Of a stretch of DNA of 64,000 nucleotides, positions 45,201 through 58,500 are shown one piece after another. Below the pieces are notes generated by a model, which was not told the DNA's origin, searched no databases, and saw only the letters and a program-made list of their open reading frames with translations. Numbering within the stretch: the first letter of the stretch is position 1; each line of letters begins with the position of its first letter. A program made the position numbers and the translations under genes. Origin of the DNA: Acanthochromis polyacanthus (taxonomy: Eukaryota > Chordata > Actinopteri > Pomacentridae); NCBI RefSeq assembly GCF_021347895.1, contig NC_067124.1, positions 21,690,521 through 21,754,520 on the forward strand. The letters run 5' to 3'.

Positions 45201-46195
45201 GGGAAAAAGAATCTTCTTTCTCGTCTTCTTAATTTCTATTTCTTCATCTGGAATACGACATTCATACTCAGACATTTTGTTTTTCCATGTATTATATAGA
45301 GGTGCTTCTGAATAGTTCTGTTTATCTTTGTCTATTTCCTTTATTCATCTTCTTTCTTCTGACAGGATTAGATTACATTTGCTCATCCACTTAGAACTAC
45401 TGGACAACTTGGAAATCATCACAGCTATGAGTAAACAGAGGGTCGAAACCACCATATAGCTGACAAACCGACAATCAATGGACTGACAAATAATTAAGCC
45501 TATTTTCTCAGACACTGCACTATAATAATGATGAGTTGCTTGCTCTAGCTGTAAGTATTTTCATCATTGATAGGTTTATAGTATTTTCAAAGAATATTAA
45601 CTACATATACTGTTTATTCGTAGGACATCTGGAGTTACTAGTTACTTTACAGACCACTTTAAGATCAGATCAGATTTAGACAAGCAATGTATGTTCATTT
45701 TTGCATTCTGAAAGTTGTGTTCTCTTCCCTCTAATGAAAACAACTGTCAGTGTGACTCAGTAATAACTGACTTGCTTGGTACAATGTTTAGTTTTGTCAT
45801 TGTAGTAGTATAATCTACCTTTTTCTGTCTTTCAACACTCACTGTCACTGTATTATTTGAGAGAATAAGTTCAGACTATTGTCTACCTACATTTTTTTCT
45901 AGAAAGAGCAAGCTAGCGTTCATTAAGCTTAAATTATTGTTAAACCACTATTTCCAAGGTCACAATTTAACATTAATGCTTAGATGTTTTTGATATTACA
46001 AGCAGATAAAGTACAAAGCAGAAATAATCTAGCTAAAAAGGCAGCATTTATATTTTACAGAAGCAACACATCTGCTCATACTATATAATGACCAGATCAT
46101 CAGAAAAATGTTGTGGGCTTAAATACCCAACAGCATACAATATATGAATCCTCTAGTTAAAATGAACTCCACTTAGACTAACAAAAACCATAAAA
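38771..46195. other. Upstream man1c1 intron, part 3; no gene seen
   Basis: This stretch holds a (GA)n microsatellite at 39229-39272 and otherwise largely unique sequence. From about 43400 to 44900 it is less AT-rich and shows long open frames on both strands. The longest, 44512-44943 minus (143 codons), overlaps opposite-strand frames and has no known domain. Segments around 42600-42960 and 43740-43950 could be conserved non-coding DNA; that is only an impression. Confidence 0.5.
39229..39272. repeat. (GA)n microsatellite
   Basis: An almost pure GA run, preceded by GGGGGGGG, with one GACA interruption near 39240. Confidence 0.92.
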
Positions 46196-46395
46196 CGGTA
46201 GTGGTGCAACGGTTAAGTTTCTGGGCTACTGATCAAAAGGGTCAAAGGATCAAACCCAGATGCAGCCACTATCAGGCCCTTGAGCAAGGTCTTTAACCCT
46301 TCCTGCTTTCAGAGGTGCTGTACCATGGCTGACCCTGACCTCTGACCCCAACTGGGATATGTGAAAACAACATTTCACAGTGCTTTTTTTTCTTC
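46196..46395 (+). mobile_element. tRNA-derived SINE
   Basis: The left part has an A-box-like TAGTGGTGCAACGG at 46199-46212 and a B-box-like GGATCAAACCC at 46247-46257, as in RNA polymerase III promoters of tRNA-derived SINEs. The body CCCTTGAGCAAGGTCTTTAA then GGTGCTGTACCATGGCTGAC and CTGACCCCAACTGGGATATG is a widespread fish SINE sequence. It ends in a T-rich run near 46383-46392. The tRNA-like part does not form a proper tRNA gene. Confidence 0.75.
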
Positions 46396-46479
46396 TTCTA
46401 AAATGCATACATGTTGATGCACAGGTATCAAGAATGGTATGTACAAAATAATATATAATCCAACAGTGGAGATCAGCAT

Positions 46480-46810
46480 CAGTTAGTCTGTCTGTTAGCA
46501 ACCTCATTTAAAAACACATCAATGGGATTTGGATGAAATTTTCAGAGGTCAGAAATGACCAGCTGATTAGATTTTGGCAGTGATGCGGCATATATTCTGG
46601 ATTCATGGATTTCTTGAAGATTTCTGTATCACTGCGAGATAACAGCATGGCATCACTGTAACTATGACAACAGCGAACACATGATTGCAATCCTACTACA
46701 AATCGACCGCTGCGGATCACAAATTTTTTGAAAGATTTCATCCGGTGGAAATCATACGACTGAGCAGCCTTGGTGGAGTACTGCGCTCTCTGAGTTTTGC
46801 TTGCCAAACA
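46480..46810 (+). repeat. Unnamed repeat family, third copy
   Basis: GTCTGTCTGTTAGCAACCTC, ATGGGATTTGGATGAAATTT, GATTAGATTTTGGCAGTGAT and GGATTCATGGATTTCTTGAA parallel 5888-6058. The late part CAGCCTTGGTGGAGTACTGC then GCTCTCTGAG parallels the minus strand of 5837-5878. This copy shows the two parts in one orientation, so it suggests the family's intact order. Confidence 0.6.
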
Positions 46811-48018
46811 ATGTAAAAAGGGCCATTCTACATCATGACTGTTTTGTCTTATAATACTTAAGCGTATTTTTGTCATGTGAATGGCGACTGCAGGACTTCC
46901 ACATGTAAAAGAGGATTTTATACTGTGGCACTGTGACTTTTAAATGATCTGAATACATCTGTTACCACAGCTGCCAGCTTACCACATCATGTCACACCTG
47001 AGAAAGTTACAGAAGCAAGGGGGATGGGTGGGGTCAAAAGTTTGTGAATTGGAGAAACATGAGAGAGAGCTCCCCCCCCCCCCCCCCCCCCTTCAGCGTA
47101 ATACCTTGAGCAAATGCCAGACTGCATGTCCGTGCTCTGTGGGCTGAATGTGAGGATACGGACGGTGCCAGCTCACTGTTTTGGCACAAAAAGAAAGTAC
47201 TTCCCAGCCTCACTATACTGGCACTTTGCCCAGTCGCTGCTAGCCTTTGCCAGTTTCAGCCAGCTTCTTCACTTTGAAGCTGCGAGGCCATTTTCTCCCC
47301 ATGAACGTCTGATAGTCAAATCAAGACATGTTCCCCCCACCGAGTTACAACGCAGGTTAACTTGATCAGTGCAATCACAGAGCTTGCGACAAAATCATAC
47401 CAAGATGAGGTTCATTAAGGCCCAAATTAGCATGCACCTTCAAAGGGGAGCGCCACGATTGGCTCTGATTGATATCATTATGAGTATAGTGATTGTGCAG
47501 CCACAGCTCTTAGACAATTGGCTGTAAAAAAAAAAAAAAATGAGAGAGAGACAGGAGAAAAAAAAGAAGCTTTTTCTCAGCAAGAGAAAGGAAGCCTTGA
47601 CCTGATGTGGGAGTGTGGAACTGAGCTGAGGTCACCATGTGTTCATTTCTTGGCTGTAATGAAATGTCGTTTTTGTTGCAATTGGTCCAATCTCAGCCTC
47701 CAAAAAACAGTTTGGATGATGGAAGAGGAATTGGTCGCAAATGAGCTCAGGGGGAGGTGAAAGAGTGGAGGAATTGGCCACAGAGAGTTGGCATGTTCTG
47801 GATTTACTTTGAGGCAGTGGTGTGGGGTTGGGTGGAACAGTGATGTTTCCCTTTGTCACTTGAAATGTACTGACAGCTTAGTGAAATGATCAAGTCTGAG
47901 ATGATGCACATACTTTAACTTTTATTTTAAGTAGGATGTCACATTTTTAAAATATCTGCTCTTCCAGACCAGTACCCTCCTCAGTCACCTGACAGGTTAT
48001 TGCACAACTTAGGTTCTC
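46811..48018. other. Upstream man1c1 intron, part 4
   Basis: A (C)20 run lies at 47072-47091. No gene, repeat family or exon was recognised. ORFs at 47114-47365 and 47518-47760 have no known domain. Confidence 0.55.
47072..47091. repeat. (C)20 homopolymer
   Basis: Twenty consecutive C residues, directly preceded by GAGAGAGAGCT. Confidence 0.9.
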
Positions 48019-48579
48019 GCAACACGGTCTCACGGGGATTCGTGAAACTGTTACGTAAATTTTTGTTTCTTTTTCGTGCGCACCAACACGATTTCGTCAT
48101 GTTTTTTGTGCCGCTCACCACGAAATGTTTTTCGTGTTGCTCACAACGAAACCCGCTGTGGTAATCACAGCTGAAAGTGGTTTATACCAGCGGATTCATG
48201 ACGATCTAAGCTGTCCATCGGCGTATACTGCTTGTGTGATCGCGTTTGCGGCCGCCGGCCGCCGGACATTCTTTAAATTCCTATGCAAATTGGTAAGTGT
48301 ACCACCGGGTTATGGTTAGGTTATGGTTAGGTTATGGTTATGGTTATGGTTAGGGTTATGGTTAGGGACGATGTCATGCAAAATATAGCGTTGGATTCGC
48401 CATGGTTTTACATTAAAAATATAATACACACATTCGTTTGAAATACGTTCTGGGTGGCACGAAAAGTCCGCCGTTTAAAATACATTGGTGCGCATTTCGT
48501 GGTGAGCGGCACGAAAAACATGACGAAACCGAAACAAAAATTTACGTAACAGTTTCACGAATCCTCGTGAGATCGGGCT
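48019..48579. mobile_element. Foldback MITE with telomere-like internal repeats
   Basis: The arms carry CTCACGGGGATTCGTGAAAC on the left and its near-complement on the right, and share TTACGTAAATTTTTGTTTC and GCCGCTCACCACGAAATG. They run over 48019-48127 and 48493-48579. GGTTCTC occurs immediately outside both ends (48012-48018 and 48580-48586), a probable 7-bp target duplication. The left arm has about 20 bp extra (CGTGCGCACCAACACG region). The centre holds a GC-rich GCGGCCGCCGGCCGCCGG stretch and tandem GGTTAT/GGTTAG. No protein is encoded and I cannot assign a superfamily. Confidence 0.8.
48306..48367. repeat. GGTTAT/GGTTAG tandem hexamers
   Basis: About ten copies of GGTTATGGTTAG-like units, with one GGTTAGGGTTA that matches the vertebrate telomere repeat, lie in the middle of the MITE. 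Confidence 0.9.
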
Positions 48580-48586
48580 GGTTCTC

Positions 48587-51489
48587 AAGACAATTGAAGC
48601 AAGAACACTTACTTTTTTTTTTTATCACTTCTCTGTAATTTTAGCTGTTGATAACATAAATCACCACAATTCAATCCAATCCATAAACTCCAAAAGAATC
48701 CTACATATTGTTAATCATTTGTACTAAATTTAATAACAATGTTTTTGGTGTTCACCACTGTGATTCATTTTATTAATTTAACGAGATGTACAGTACACAG
48801 GACTCTCTGGTTCAAGTGTACAGTATTGGCCAAGCTAGTTGAGATGTGCAGTGAGCTAATCGTGAGCCCTGTCTTACTCTACAATTTATTTTATTACATG
48901 TACGGTACTCATTTTGTAAGTACCACATTAATTATTACACTTTAATAATTTTGGTTCTATGGACAGTGAAAAATGTGTAGGTAGCTAGTATTTACCTCCT
49001 GGTTGGTGTCTGCAAACTGAAAACGTCCTCAAAGCCAACGCTGCAGATTGGGTTCAGGGCCAATCAAATTATTGGTATTGTCACCATTCTCTATCTGATG
49101 AGTTGCTAATATCTGCTGCCATACAAATGTCAGAAAGGGAAAGCATAAGTTGTGGAAGGACACTAGCATAAAAAAACAGCAGCTCTGGCTGGAAGACATT
49201 AAGGGTCATCAAAGTCTCTGTCATGGTGCTCGTTACAAGCTAAACTCCCAGAACATTTTGAATTTGCCAACTCAAAAATGCCCATAAGCTGGATGTGATG
49301 TCCAAATGTAGCTTGTGTGGACACTGCCCTACTACAGGACCAAAAAAAAAAAGACCTTTGCTGCTGAGAAGCTATTTAATTGTGAAAACAGCACCGTTAA
49401 AAACCATACTATTAAGAAAGTTAGTTTCTACCACTACTTGTAGCAACATTACTGGCCAGCACCAGTTGTTTCCATAAAACTGTGTGTACTTTAAAGTTCC
49501 TCTCCACTCAAAAGCATTTTTTACTTAAACTTCGCTTGGATGTTTGACCTTTAGAATGCAGCATTTGTGGAGTTTGGTATATCTCACTCTTGCTGGATCC
49601 ACAGTCCTGTCCAACTTATCTCAATATTTTTCTATAATTTCCACATTGTCATTTACCAAATATATTTTGCTATATTTAAAAAAAATATATAAGAGCAGTG
49701 AAATGGATAATACATGTTAATGAAATGTTTGCATTTGCTAGTTTTTTTCTATTTACTTTGTAGTGCTACAATTCACCAGGCTTTCATCAAATCAAAAGTT
49801 AACGTGATGCAATCTCACAGAGATTCCAACTAACCATTAATCAACCCAGTACACACTGGGATTTTTTATTCCAACACACAGCACAAGCATTTCCAGTTTT
49901 AAAGCCTGAGATTCTTTCAAATAAAGCCATGGCTCTTTGCAGCCCTCTTTATGGTCGCACGTGTCTTTATGTTGTTAGCGGTTTCACCAAAGAATAGTTT
50001 CTGCCTTATAAAAGATTGTACTATTCCTTACAGGTTTTCAAATGTCTAGCAACAAACGGAATAGAACTGAGAGAAGTCAGGGAAAAAAAACAAGTTCTCA
50101 AGGACAAAATATGTTTATGAAATAATAAATACCTTAAATTGTGACCATGTTTAAGAAAAAAAGAGGGAAAAACTGACAAGAACAGAAAGACAACCAGAAA
50201 TACAGTGGTCGTTTGTGTTAATGTCACATGTTTTGTTCTATCTAACCACCATGCTGACTTTGAGGCACATCAGAGGAAACACCAACCTACACCGATTTTG
50301 TACATACCATACAGAGATTATTTTCTGAGTCTGGTGTGGACTGTGGTCATAAAAATATCCTTTTTAAAAAAAAAAAAAACTAGGAAAATAAATTAAAGAC
50401 ACAAAATATGATACTATTATTATCATTGTGACTTATAAATGGCAGTATTTTGAAGAAGCAGGAAGAATAGATTTACAATCATTTATGTAAGGAGAAGGGG
50501 TGGGATTAGATCAGTTTCATCTTCCCACTCCTTTTTGAGCAAATTATTCATCATCTTCATTTTTTTGTTGTTGTGAAATGCTCAAAATAAACTTTCACAA
50601 ATTAAATCAAATATAAAAGGCTCTGAGAATTGAATATTTAATGAGGGAAGAGAGATGAAGCAGATACATTCTGGTTTGGGATTTCTGAGGCTTTCTGAAA
50701 TGTCACAATGCTGCAAGAGAGAAGGGAAAGTGAAGTGGCCACTGGCGGAGAGGTGTCCCAAAGTATTATGGGTAGACACATTTAATGGCTGCCACATTCT
50801 TTTATGCAATGTGAAGTCATCAAAACAAATATTTCCCGTCTCTCAGCTTCCCTTCATCTTGTATAATGCTCTGCCTTTAGGGTTGCTATGGATACAGGTA
50901 GACCATAGGCTACACAGAGTGAGACAAAGGAGGACAAGGCATCGACTGTGAACTCAATTTCACTCCACTTTTCACCACTTTGATTATCAGGTAATGTAAA
51001 TTTCCCAGACAAGCACTTCTGGGAATAACAGTGACCGTTATGATAATTGGCCGCAGAAATCCTGCTTTTGCTGCCGTAATGATGAAAAGCAGGCTGTCGC
51101 TATGGATACACTCACAATTATTTCTACAGAGGCAGTGTAAACAAATCGTCCAATTATGGCTTCAAAGCATGCAAGCAAAAATTAATGCATTGGTTTTCCA
51201 CCTCTGTACAGAATCGCAAGCTAAAAAACTGCTGTGGAATGATCCAAGCCGAATGAAAATGTCAGCTTTACACCGAGTTTAGCGGCTGACCCAGCTTCTA
51301 GCCTGTCAAGCACCTCCTCCTGAGTGAATTCATCATTTTCATCCTAATGGGAACATTTGACTGACACCTGCCATCTCAAGTTGCAGGCTCATGTCAGGAA
51401 GCACCACAGCATTCATTGCAGGAGAGTGTCTGTGTTTGTGTGTGCAGGTCTGTACGAATGAGTGATAGAGAGAAAATGAATGACGCAAA
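48587..51489. other. Upstream man1c1 intron, part 5; nothing certain
   Basis: AT-rich unique sequence with poly-A/T runs (48611-48622, 49340-49349, 50367-50380). No exon or element was recognised. Confidence 0.5.
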
Positions 51490-52310
51490 GCGAAAAGTAA
51501 GTATACCCCTGTCCAATGTCACTTAAATGTCAAACGATTTAAAATTGAATTACTTCTCGACCATGGAAATAATCCTAAGTTGGACAATATTTTATCCTAT
51601 AAAATAATTAAAAAGAAATACATAAGGGAGACTATATTAAAAAATGCAGGCACCAAAGTAGAAACTTAATGCAACAAAAGTGAATACACAAACAAAACTG
51701 AGTACACCTATGATTTCATTCGCCTAATTGCATACCCAAAATAACCTGCAAACCTGTAGTTTTGGCACCTGCATGTCTGCATTATGCCTCCACATGGAAA
51801 GGAATTCCCAAAAAATGTGATTGCGAGACTGAACCTTTATAGAAAATGAAACATCTGCAACCAACTCAAAATCAGTCAGAACAGTTGCATCAGGAGATAT
51901 AGAACAGTCCGTTGTGTTACTAATCAGGACCACAGCGCCCGTCCTTCCAGAATATCACCATTTGTGGTGGTTCAGACTCGGCAGAAAGTTTATCAATGGA
52001 AGTCAGAGTTTTCTGCTCAGACAGTGTGAAGAACCACGTATAACATCAACCTCTATGGATGGTAAAAACAAGATAAAAATCTTTGGCTGCTCTTCAGCAC
52101 AAAACTACAGGATGAAACTTTCCGAAACATAAAGAAAAGAAGCCTGACGAATGTTGGTTGCTCATTTGTCAAGCAGCTGAGACAGCCTAAATCCACAATA
52201 GGAACGGTGGAAAGTTCTTCAAGATGCTTGGAACAATCTAAATGCCAAAAACCTGCGGAAGAAAAATGAAAAACTGTGCAAGTACACCAAGGAGAATTGG
52301 TGCTAAAGAA
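51490..52310 (+). pseudogene. Worn Tc1-family relic
   Basis: The block has GTAAGTATACCCCTGTCC at 51497 and GCAACAAAAGTGAATACAC near 51672, words typical of the terminal and subterminal parts of teleost Tc1-like elements. At 52214-52306 the frame reads VLQDAWNNLNAKNLRKKNEK and then LCKYTKENWC before a TAA. That resembles the C-terminus of a Tc1-type transposase. The part in between has many stops and no readable catalytic motif. Limits and family are approximate. Confidence 0.42.
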
Positions 52311-52344
52311 ATAAAATCTTTATATTTCTGCTTTAGCCACTAGC

Positions 52345-52570
52345 TCGTTCCACATAGATACTTGGTCAGTCTGTCAGCAAGATTGCACAAAAACTACCAA
52401 GCTGAATTTAATGAAACTTGGTGGAGAGGTGAAGCACGGACAAAGGAAGAAACCTTTGATATTCTGCTGCAGATGTGGCTCACTCTCTTCACAATTATGA
52501 GACAGGGCACTGGCCTTGGTGGGGACTGCAGCCTCCAGGTGCTCTTCTGGCTGTTAGTTTGTAGTTTATT
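52345..52570 (+). repeat. Unnamed repeat family, fourth copy
   Basis: GGTCAGTCTGTCAGCAAG, AATGAAACTTGGTGGAGAGG and GGCCTTGGTGGGGACTGCAG match words of the copy at 46480-46810 and, on the minus strand, 5837-5878. The 125-codon frame across it (52362-52739) is therefore not a gene. Confidence 0.5.
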
Positions 52571-55500
52571 TTGTCGATTAATCATACAGGCCACAGGATG
52601 CTGCTTTTATTTATTAAGCAGAACAGATTTACAACCTCTATGGAGCTACTTGCTTAAAAACATACAAAACAATAGATCATTAAGGTCTTCTATCAAGTGC
52701 GAATATTCAATAGCACGTTTCCCACCTGGGGAAATGTAAACGTCTTTTAGTTTTTTAATTGATGTTGGACAAATCATCTTTATATTACATTATTCTGCAA
52801 CGTTATATGAGAAAATTATTGATTAAAAAGTGCCATGTGTACCTCGGAGCCCCTCTGTCTGCCCCTAATGGAGCGATGCATTCACCTGTCCCGCATTTAT
52901 CGGACCCACGCTAGACAAAAGCCATGTAAAATCAGCCTACTGATTCTTTGCAGCTCTATATTAGAACAAGAGAAGATGAGAGTCAGATGTTATGTTGTTT
53001 CAGATTCTTAATGGGGGGAAAAACTGTATTATTAGATGACCAGTTATTCTCTGGTCTAATAGTCTTTTACCTCATTGTACATTTTGTCATGATCACCTAC
53101 CAATCTAGCCACATTAAACACAAACAAAATTGCTTTCTTATCCTTTCTGCTTGAAGCCATAAATGAATGCAATCGAGCCTCTGTTAATGCATCACCTGCA
53201 GATGGGTGATTGCCTTAATTTGCATTGCTAAGAAGAAATTTAAGTCTGTTGCTCCAATTTGTGTTGTGTTAACTGTGTACGAAATCATGCCGCAGCTAAA
53301 ATTCACCTTAAGAGTTAAGCTTTGGTCACAGACATTAGTCACTCCAAGCTCCTTAGTGAAATTTAAAAAACCTAAACCTGAAAACAAAACACATTTCTAC
53401 TACTACTTGCTCCCAGATCAGGGTTAGATTTCAGTGGACGGAAGGAGACGATGAACCAGAGATGACGTAGACATGGAGTTTTACATCTTTTGAGCACAAA
53501 GGCAGGAAGATAAAAGACAGTGTCATATATTCAACTTTAGCTTGTAAGAAATGGTGTGCAGGATGTGCATTAAAAAGCATGTTTCTTATCAAAATCTTAA
53601 CACAAGATTGGAAGCAGATCTTAATATCACATCTCACAGATAGAAACATGTAATGTTGCGTCCTTTTCTAAAATTGTGAGGGTATGGATACTTTGTGTAT
53701 TTCCGCTAGTGTAGTTCATTTATATATAGGCATTCAGCATGTCTAAATCTGGACCCTCACACATTGAGGTTTCATTCGTCTGTACCATATTTGTACCCAC
53801 TAAATGTGACATCCACCACCTGGCTACTGTCACCTAGTGATAAAATACCTTCCTGCAAAGATGGCAGTTGTCCTACTTTCCAGAAAAGACCAGTTCTGGC
53901 TTTTCAGCAGAGTTAATACCTGATCTACACACCTCTCCATGTGCGAAGAGGCCCAGAGCTGTAGGCTTAAGCCTGCATGCATATTAACCAATATATCAAA
54001 CTCTTTTTCACCCCCAGACTGTCAGAATGCACTATAATCCTATTCCTGACCTACTCGCTGTAATGGGTTCACTATGCCGGAGCCACCAGAGAGTGTGAAT
54101 ACCACATCTTTTCTGTAAAGTCAGCATTCATCTTCACCTGTACATTGCAGCAGACAGAAGGTAGCAGAAAATAGCTTGATATGAATGTCATGCACACCCA
54201 GCAGCATTCTTCTTAAAAGTAAGAATAGGAAGCTTTCCAGGACTGGCTTAAAAAGTCTGAACAGGGAATACATTTAACTATTGCTCTCCTTTACCTTAAA
54301 ATCTACTGGTAAAATGGTTCATGTGCAATGTTCACAGAAGGAAGGTTATACTGGGAGGTTTCTAGGAGTATCAGGAAAAAGAAAATCTAACTAATGATCC
54401 TCATGAGGGGCATTAGACTGATTGAAACAAATGAAAGAAAGTCAGCAAATGAAAACAAGAAAAGTACAAATGAGGGGCTGGATAAGAATTTAACAAGCCA
54501 TTTCCATATGAGAACTTACTAAATACAGAGATGTCTGAGGGTTGAGTGTGATAAATGTTTGTATTAGCACTTCAGAATGGTGTGCAATTAGCAGTACTGA
54601 GAGAAGAATACCTAAATATATGAAATATAAGTGAATGTACACGATAAAGGCGTTGTAGTGTAGCTCAGAATGGCTCACAGTATTTAATTTAAGTCGATAT
54701 TATCAGAAAATACAGATTTTGAGCATGTAGTTTGTAATTATGTTTTAACTTGTCATCTGTTGGTCCTGTTCAAACACACTAACAGATCTCCTAAATGGTC
54801 AAATTAATGTTACAACTAATGATTCATTGTAATACTGATCGAACAATTAATTGCCGCTTCTTTTAAATACTTAATTGTTTTGGTAATTTTTTTCAAACAA
54901 AGTCTCTAAAGTTTGCTGGTTTCAGTTACTCATATGAAGATTTAGTGCTTTTCCATGTTTTCTAATCATAGAAAATTACATGGATTCTGGACTGACAAGA
55001 TGAGACATCTGAATATATCACCTCAGACAAATAAGACTGCAAGCATATTTTTATTTTCACCTTTTTTTTTTGGAATTTTATAGACCAAACAATTAAGTGA
55101 GTCATCAGAAAAATGATTGGTAGATTAATCAATAAGGAAAAACATAATTAAGTGATCATCTGAAATGTAATTATCCTCAGTTTAGAGTTGCTTTTTGAGA
55201 TGCTGTAACCTCATTAATCAGCTGCTTATTTTCTCAATTAATAATTTCTGTTATAAAGTGTTACGAGCAGTGCCTTTCACGGCCCAAACTTTCCTGTCAC
55301 ATAAGAACAAATTCCTCACTGCTGACATTCTGAACTATCGGCAGTTTTGCAGGAATATTTCTACATGTATATCTATAAATAGTTGCTGAACAATTGCAGT
55401 ACAGTTACATTATATGGTTGTGATACAGATTTCAACACACAACACAAGTTTTAATCTTTTTCACACCAGTATGAGCAGCCTGTTTAACGTGGTGAGCTGT

Positions 55501-58500
55501 AGCTTGTGTGAGCATGTACCAAAAAATGTGAATCTATACAGTGTTTTAATAAATGTGTGCTCTACACTAGAAACTTCCCCTGGAATTCTAACACACAGTG
55601 TGGCCACAAAGATATTGTATTTCCTGCATGACTAGGCAGGCAGACTGCAAGCTCAGACCTTGGGCTGTGACTGATAGGAGAATTTCTTTCAAACCCCAGC
55701 AAGGCACAGTTGTAAAACACTAAGGATTGATTTTTCCTGCATGCTTTTCCTTCAGAGACCCCCTTTCTTTTCTTTTTCCCCCCTTTTTTGCTGCTTTCAA
55801 AGTGTGATCTGTGCTTGCCTTAACTAAATGTGTTTCCTGACTTCAGTCAGACCACACAGAGAAATGACACCTACTGCAGCACACAGTTATCCAGGCTGAT
55901 CATGACAGTCAACAGCAGCACCGACGAGCCATCAGTCAACTGATGGCTATACTCGGCCTCGGTGCTCACTAAGACACCAATTACGCCATGGGATTGTGAG
56001 TATTTAAAGCATTTCGTGCAGAGAATCAAATCAAGTGGATGAATTCAGAGTAGGAATCATAATTCCAACTGCCAAGAGCCTGGAAGCAATCAATCGGGGG
56101 GGGGGAGAAATCGCTGTCGAAAAGTCTATTCTTTAATCTCGCTTCTTTATCCCAACGGACTGCAGCAATGCAACAGATAACTGTTGTGCGAAAAAAAATC
56201 TCTTTGCAGATAAAAAGAGTTGGGAAGGAACAATATTTAATCTACATAATGGAAACTATGGTATCATCAGTGTAGAGATGGAAGCTTTCTTTGGAAAAGC
56301 CTCTTGAGAGTTTCAGGTTTGAATGATTGAACTACCTCAGATTTAAAAGATACTACAAAACTGGTCATTGAACGGTAGCAAAAATTAGACAGAGGGCATG
56401 CATTTGTCTTGCTCAGTTAATTTATTTTTATGTTTTAATCAGTAGACCGCTACTATATGTGACTGTTAATGGCCCACAGAAGCAGGGAAAACAACGAGAG
56501 ATCCAGAAAAAAGATCTATTGTATCGTATTTTTGTAATTACACTTTGATGCTTTGGCAACATTGTTTCTTGAAACTTTAACGCCAGAAAAGACCCATTGG
56601 AAATGAACTGAATTGAGAAAGAACTCTGTCACCCAAACACTGAGATGCATGGCCTTTTCTAGCCAAAGGCGCACTGTGAACACAGACTCTCCCACGGGCC
56701 CAAGGGGACACTCTGTTTGCGTCCCCACTTTCCTAAGACGCACAGTGAAGCGTAACTACCTCAGGTGGAGTTTGTGAGTCGACTCCTGTATCCCAGGGCA
56801 ATCTCACTTTGTGTGCAGCTAAGAGTAGCACCATTCCAGGAGAATACAAAGGCGGGGAAGGGAAAAGAGAGACGGCATGCATTCAGCTCTCAGGGACACG
56901 GAGTAATACAACAACCATGATAAAGAAGATAAAGCTGAGGGGAGGAAAAGGAACAGAAATGAGGTAACAACAGAGGGGGGAAAGTAAGGGGGTGAAACAG
57001 AGTTTGAGCACAGCCTAACTTAATGTTTCAAGTCATGGCCATAGCTCTGGTAGAAACTCAATATCAATTTTTACTTTAGAAAGTATATCATCATTGCACC
57101 TCTTAGGAACCGCTGTCTGGACACGTCCTTTTGACTGACAGCTGAAGGACAACTCAGCAGAGGCAAGACCGTGCTCCATTACCTGCACAGCACGCTAAAG
57201 GACATGCACTGCAGCCACAATAGTGCATTTAAGTCAGGAAAGGGCTATTTGTTGGTGAGGAAAAGCGAGGCTCAGCAGGCACGACCCCGACGCCTATTCA
57301 TCCTCCCCAATCATCAGCTCAGAGGAGAGCGCTTCCAAATCTCTGCTTGCCTGCTTACTAAGAGGCCCGGCCCATTAGCTAATTGCGCTACACTAAATAT
57401 GAAGAAATAAATCAAGTGCCGCCTCCGCCTGCGATCAAGATAATGCGTGCTATATGGGTTTTGGTCTACATTTACCTGTGCATGTGCGGATTGGCAGGAG
57501 GTTCGCTGCTTCGTTCACAATCCTGCAGCTGTCTGTGGTGAAGATGTTAAGCTAATAATTTACCTTAGCTGGTGCACAGATGTAGAGCTTCCTCCAGGGA
57601 AGAAGTGCGGATGATAAATAATTGAATTTCCACAGGCAGCAAATAGGGAGATTTTATTCATTATTTATCATCTAATTGATTACTGCATGTAGGCTTTCTA
57701 ACCTGTCCCACAATTAATGTGCTGCTTTTCATGTGCTTTATTAATGGCCAGTGCAGCTTCATGAAAAACACACACTCAATGACATCTGGGGATTGAAAAG
57801 CTGCAGAAGCTTGTACCATACTGCAGTGCTGGGAATGCCAGAGAGACATTAATCAGCCACAATGAAAATCAGCAAGACAGACTTGGTCTTTTGGACTATT
57901 TTTCAGATTGTTGTCATGCTGCCTCTGTGGTAGTATCGCAGTTGAAATTTTCCTCTTGACCAGAAATCTACTTTGAATCATCTCAGCTGTCAACAATCTT
58001 TGCTGCTCTGCTCTGGCTTGTTTGTTCTAAGGCTGTGACTATCCCCTCCTCTGTCTCTGTTCAGACTCTTCCTGACATCGTGGTGATGTTTCTGGAGTAT
58101 GGGACATCATATTCAATGCGCTGCACCTTTCAGATTTGGTGGAGGGTTATTGTTTTGTCTAAAAGTGATTTATGTGCACACAAACTGGCACGCATGTTTA
58201 TCTCCCAAGCTCATGTTTAGAGGGGCCATCACCCAAACCAATTCCATGGGGTCTTGTTTTGAATAAAAAGCATTCTGTCTGAATTCAAAATACAATCTTG
58301 GCACTAGAAGCCATGGTGTTTGTTGTAGGGCCTGACAAAACAAATGCTATCAGTTCAAATTTCAATGTTTCCTTTCAGACAACAGGGAAGACCTCCGGCA
58401 AAATTTTAAACTCTTTATATCTCAATTTCAAATGTGATATTATACTAATTTCTGTATCAACAGCTCGCTTGAAATGAACAAAAATATGAAAGAAAACAAG

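Noticed and set aside
46196..46270. Possible tRNA gene
   Set aside because: A- and B-box-like words are present but the arms do not pair, and the body continues as a known type of fish SINE.
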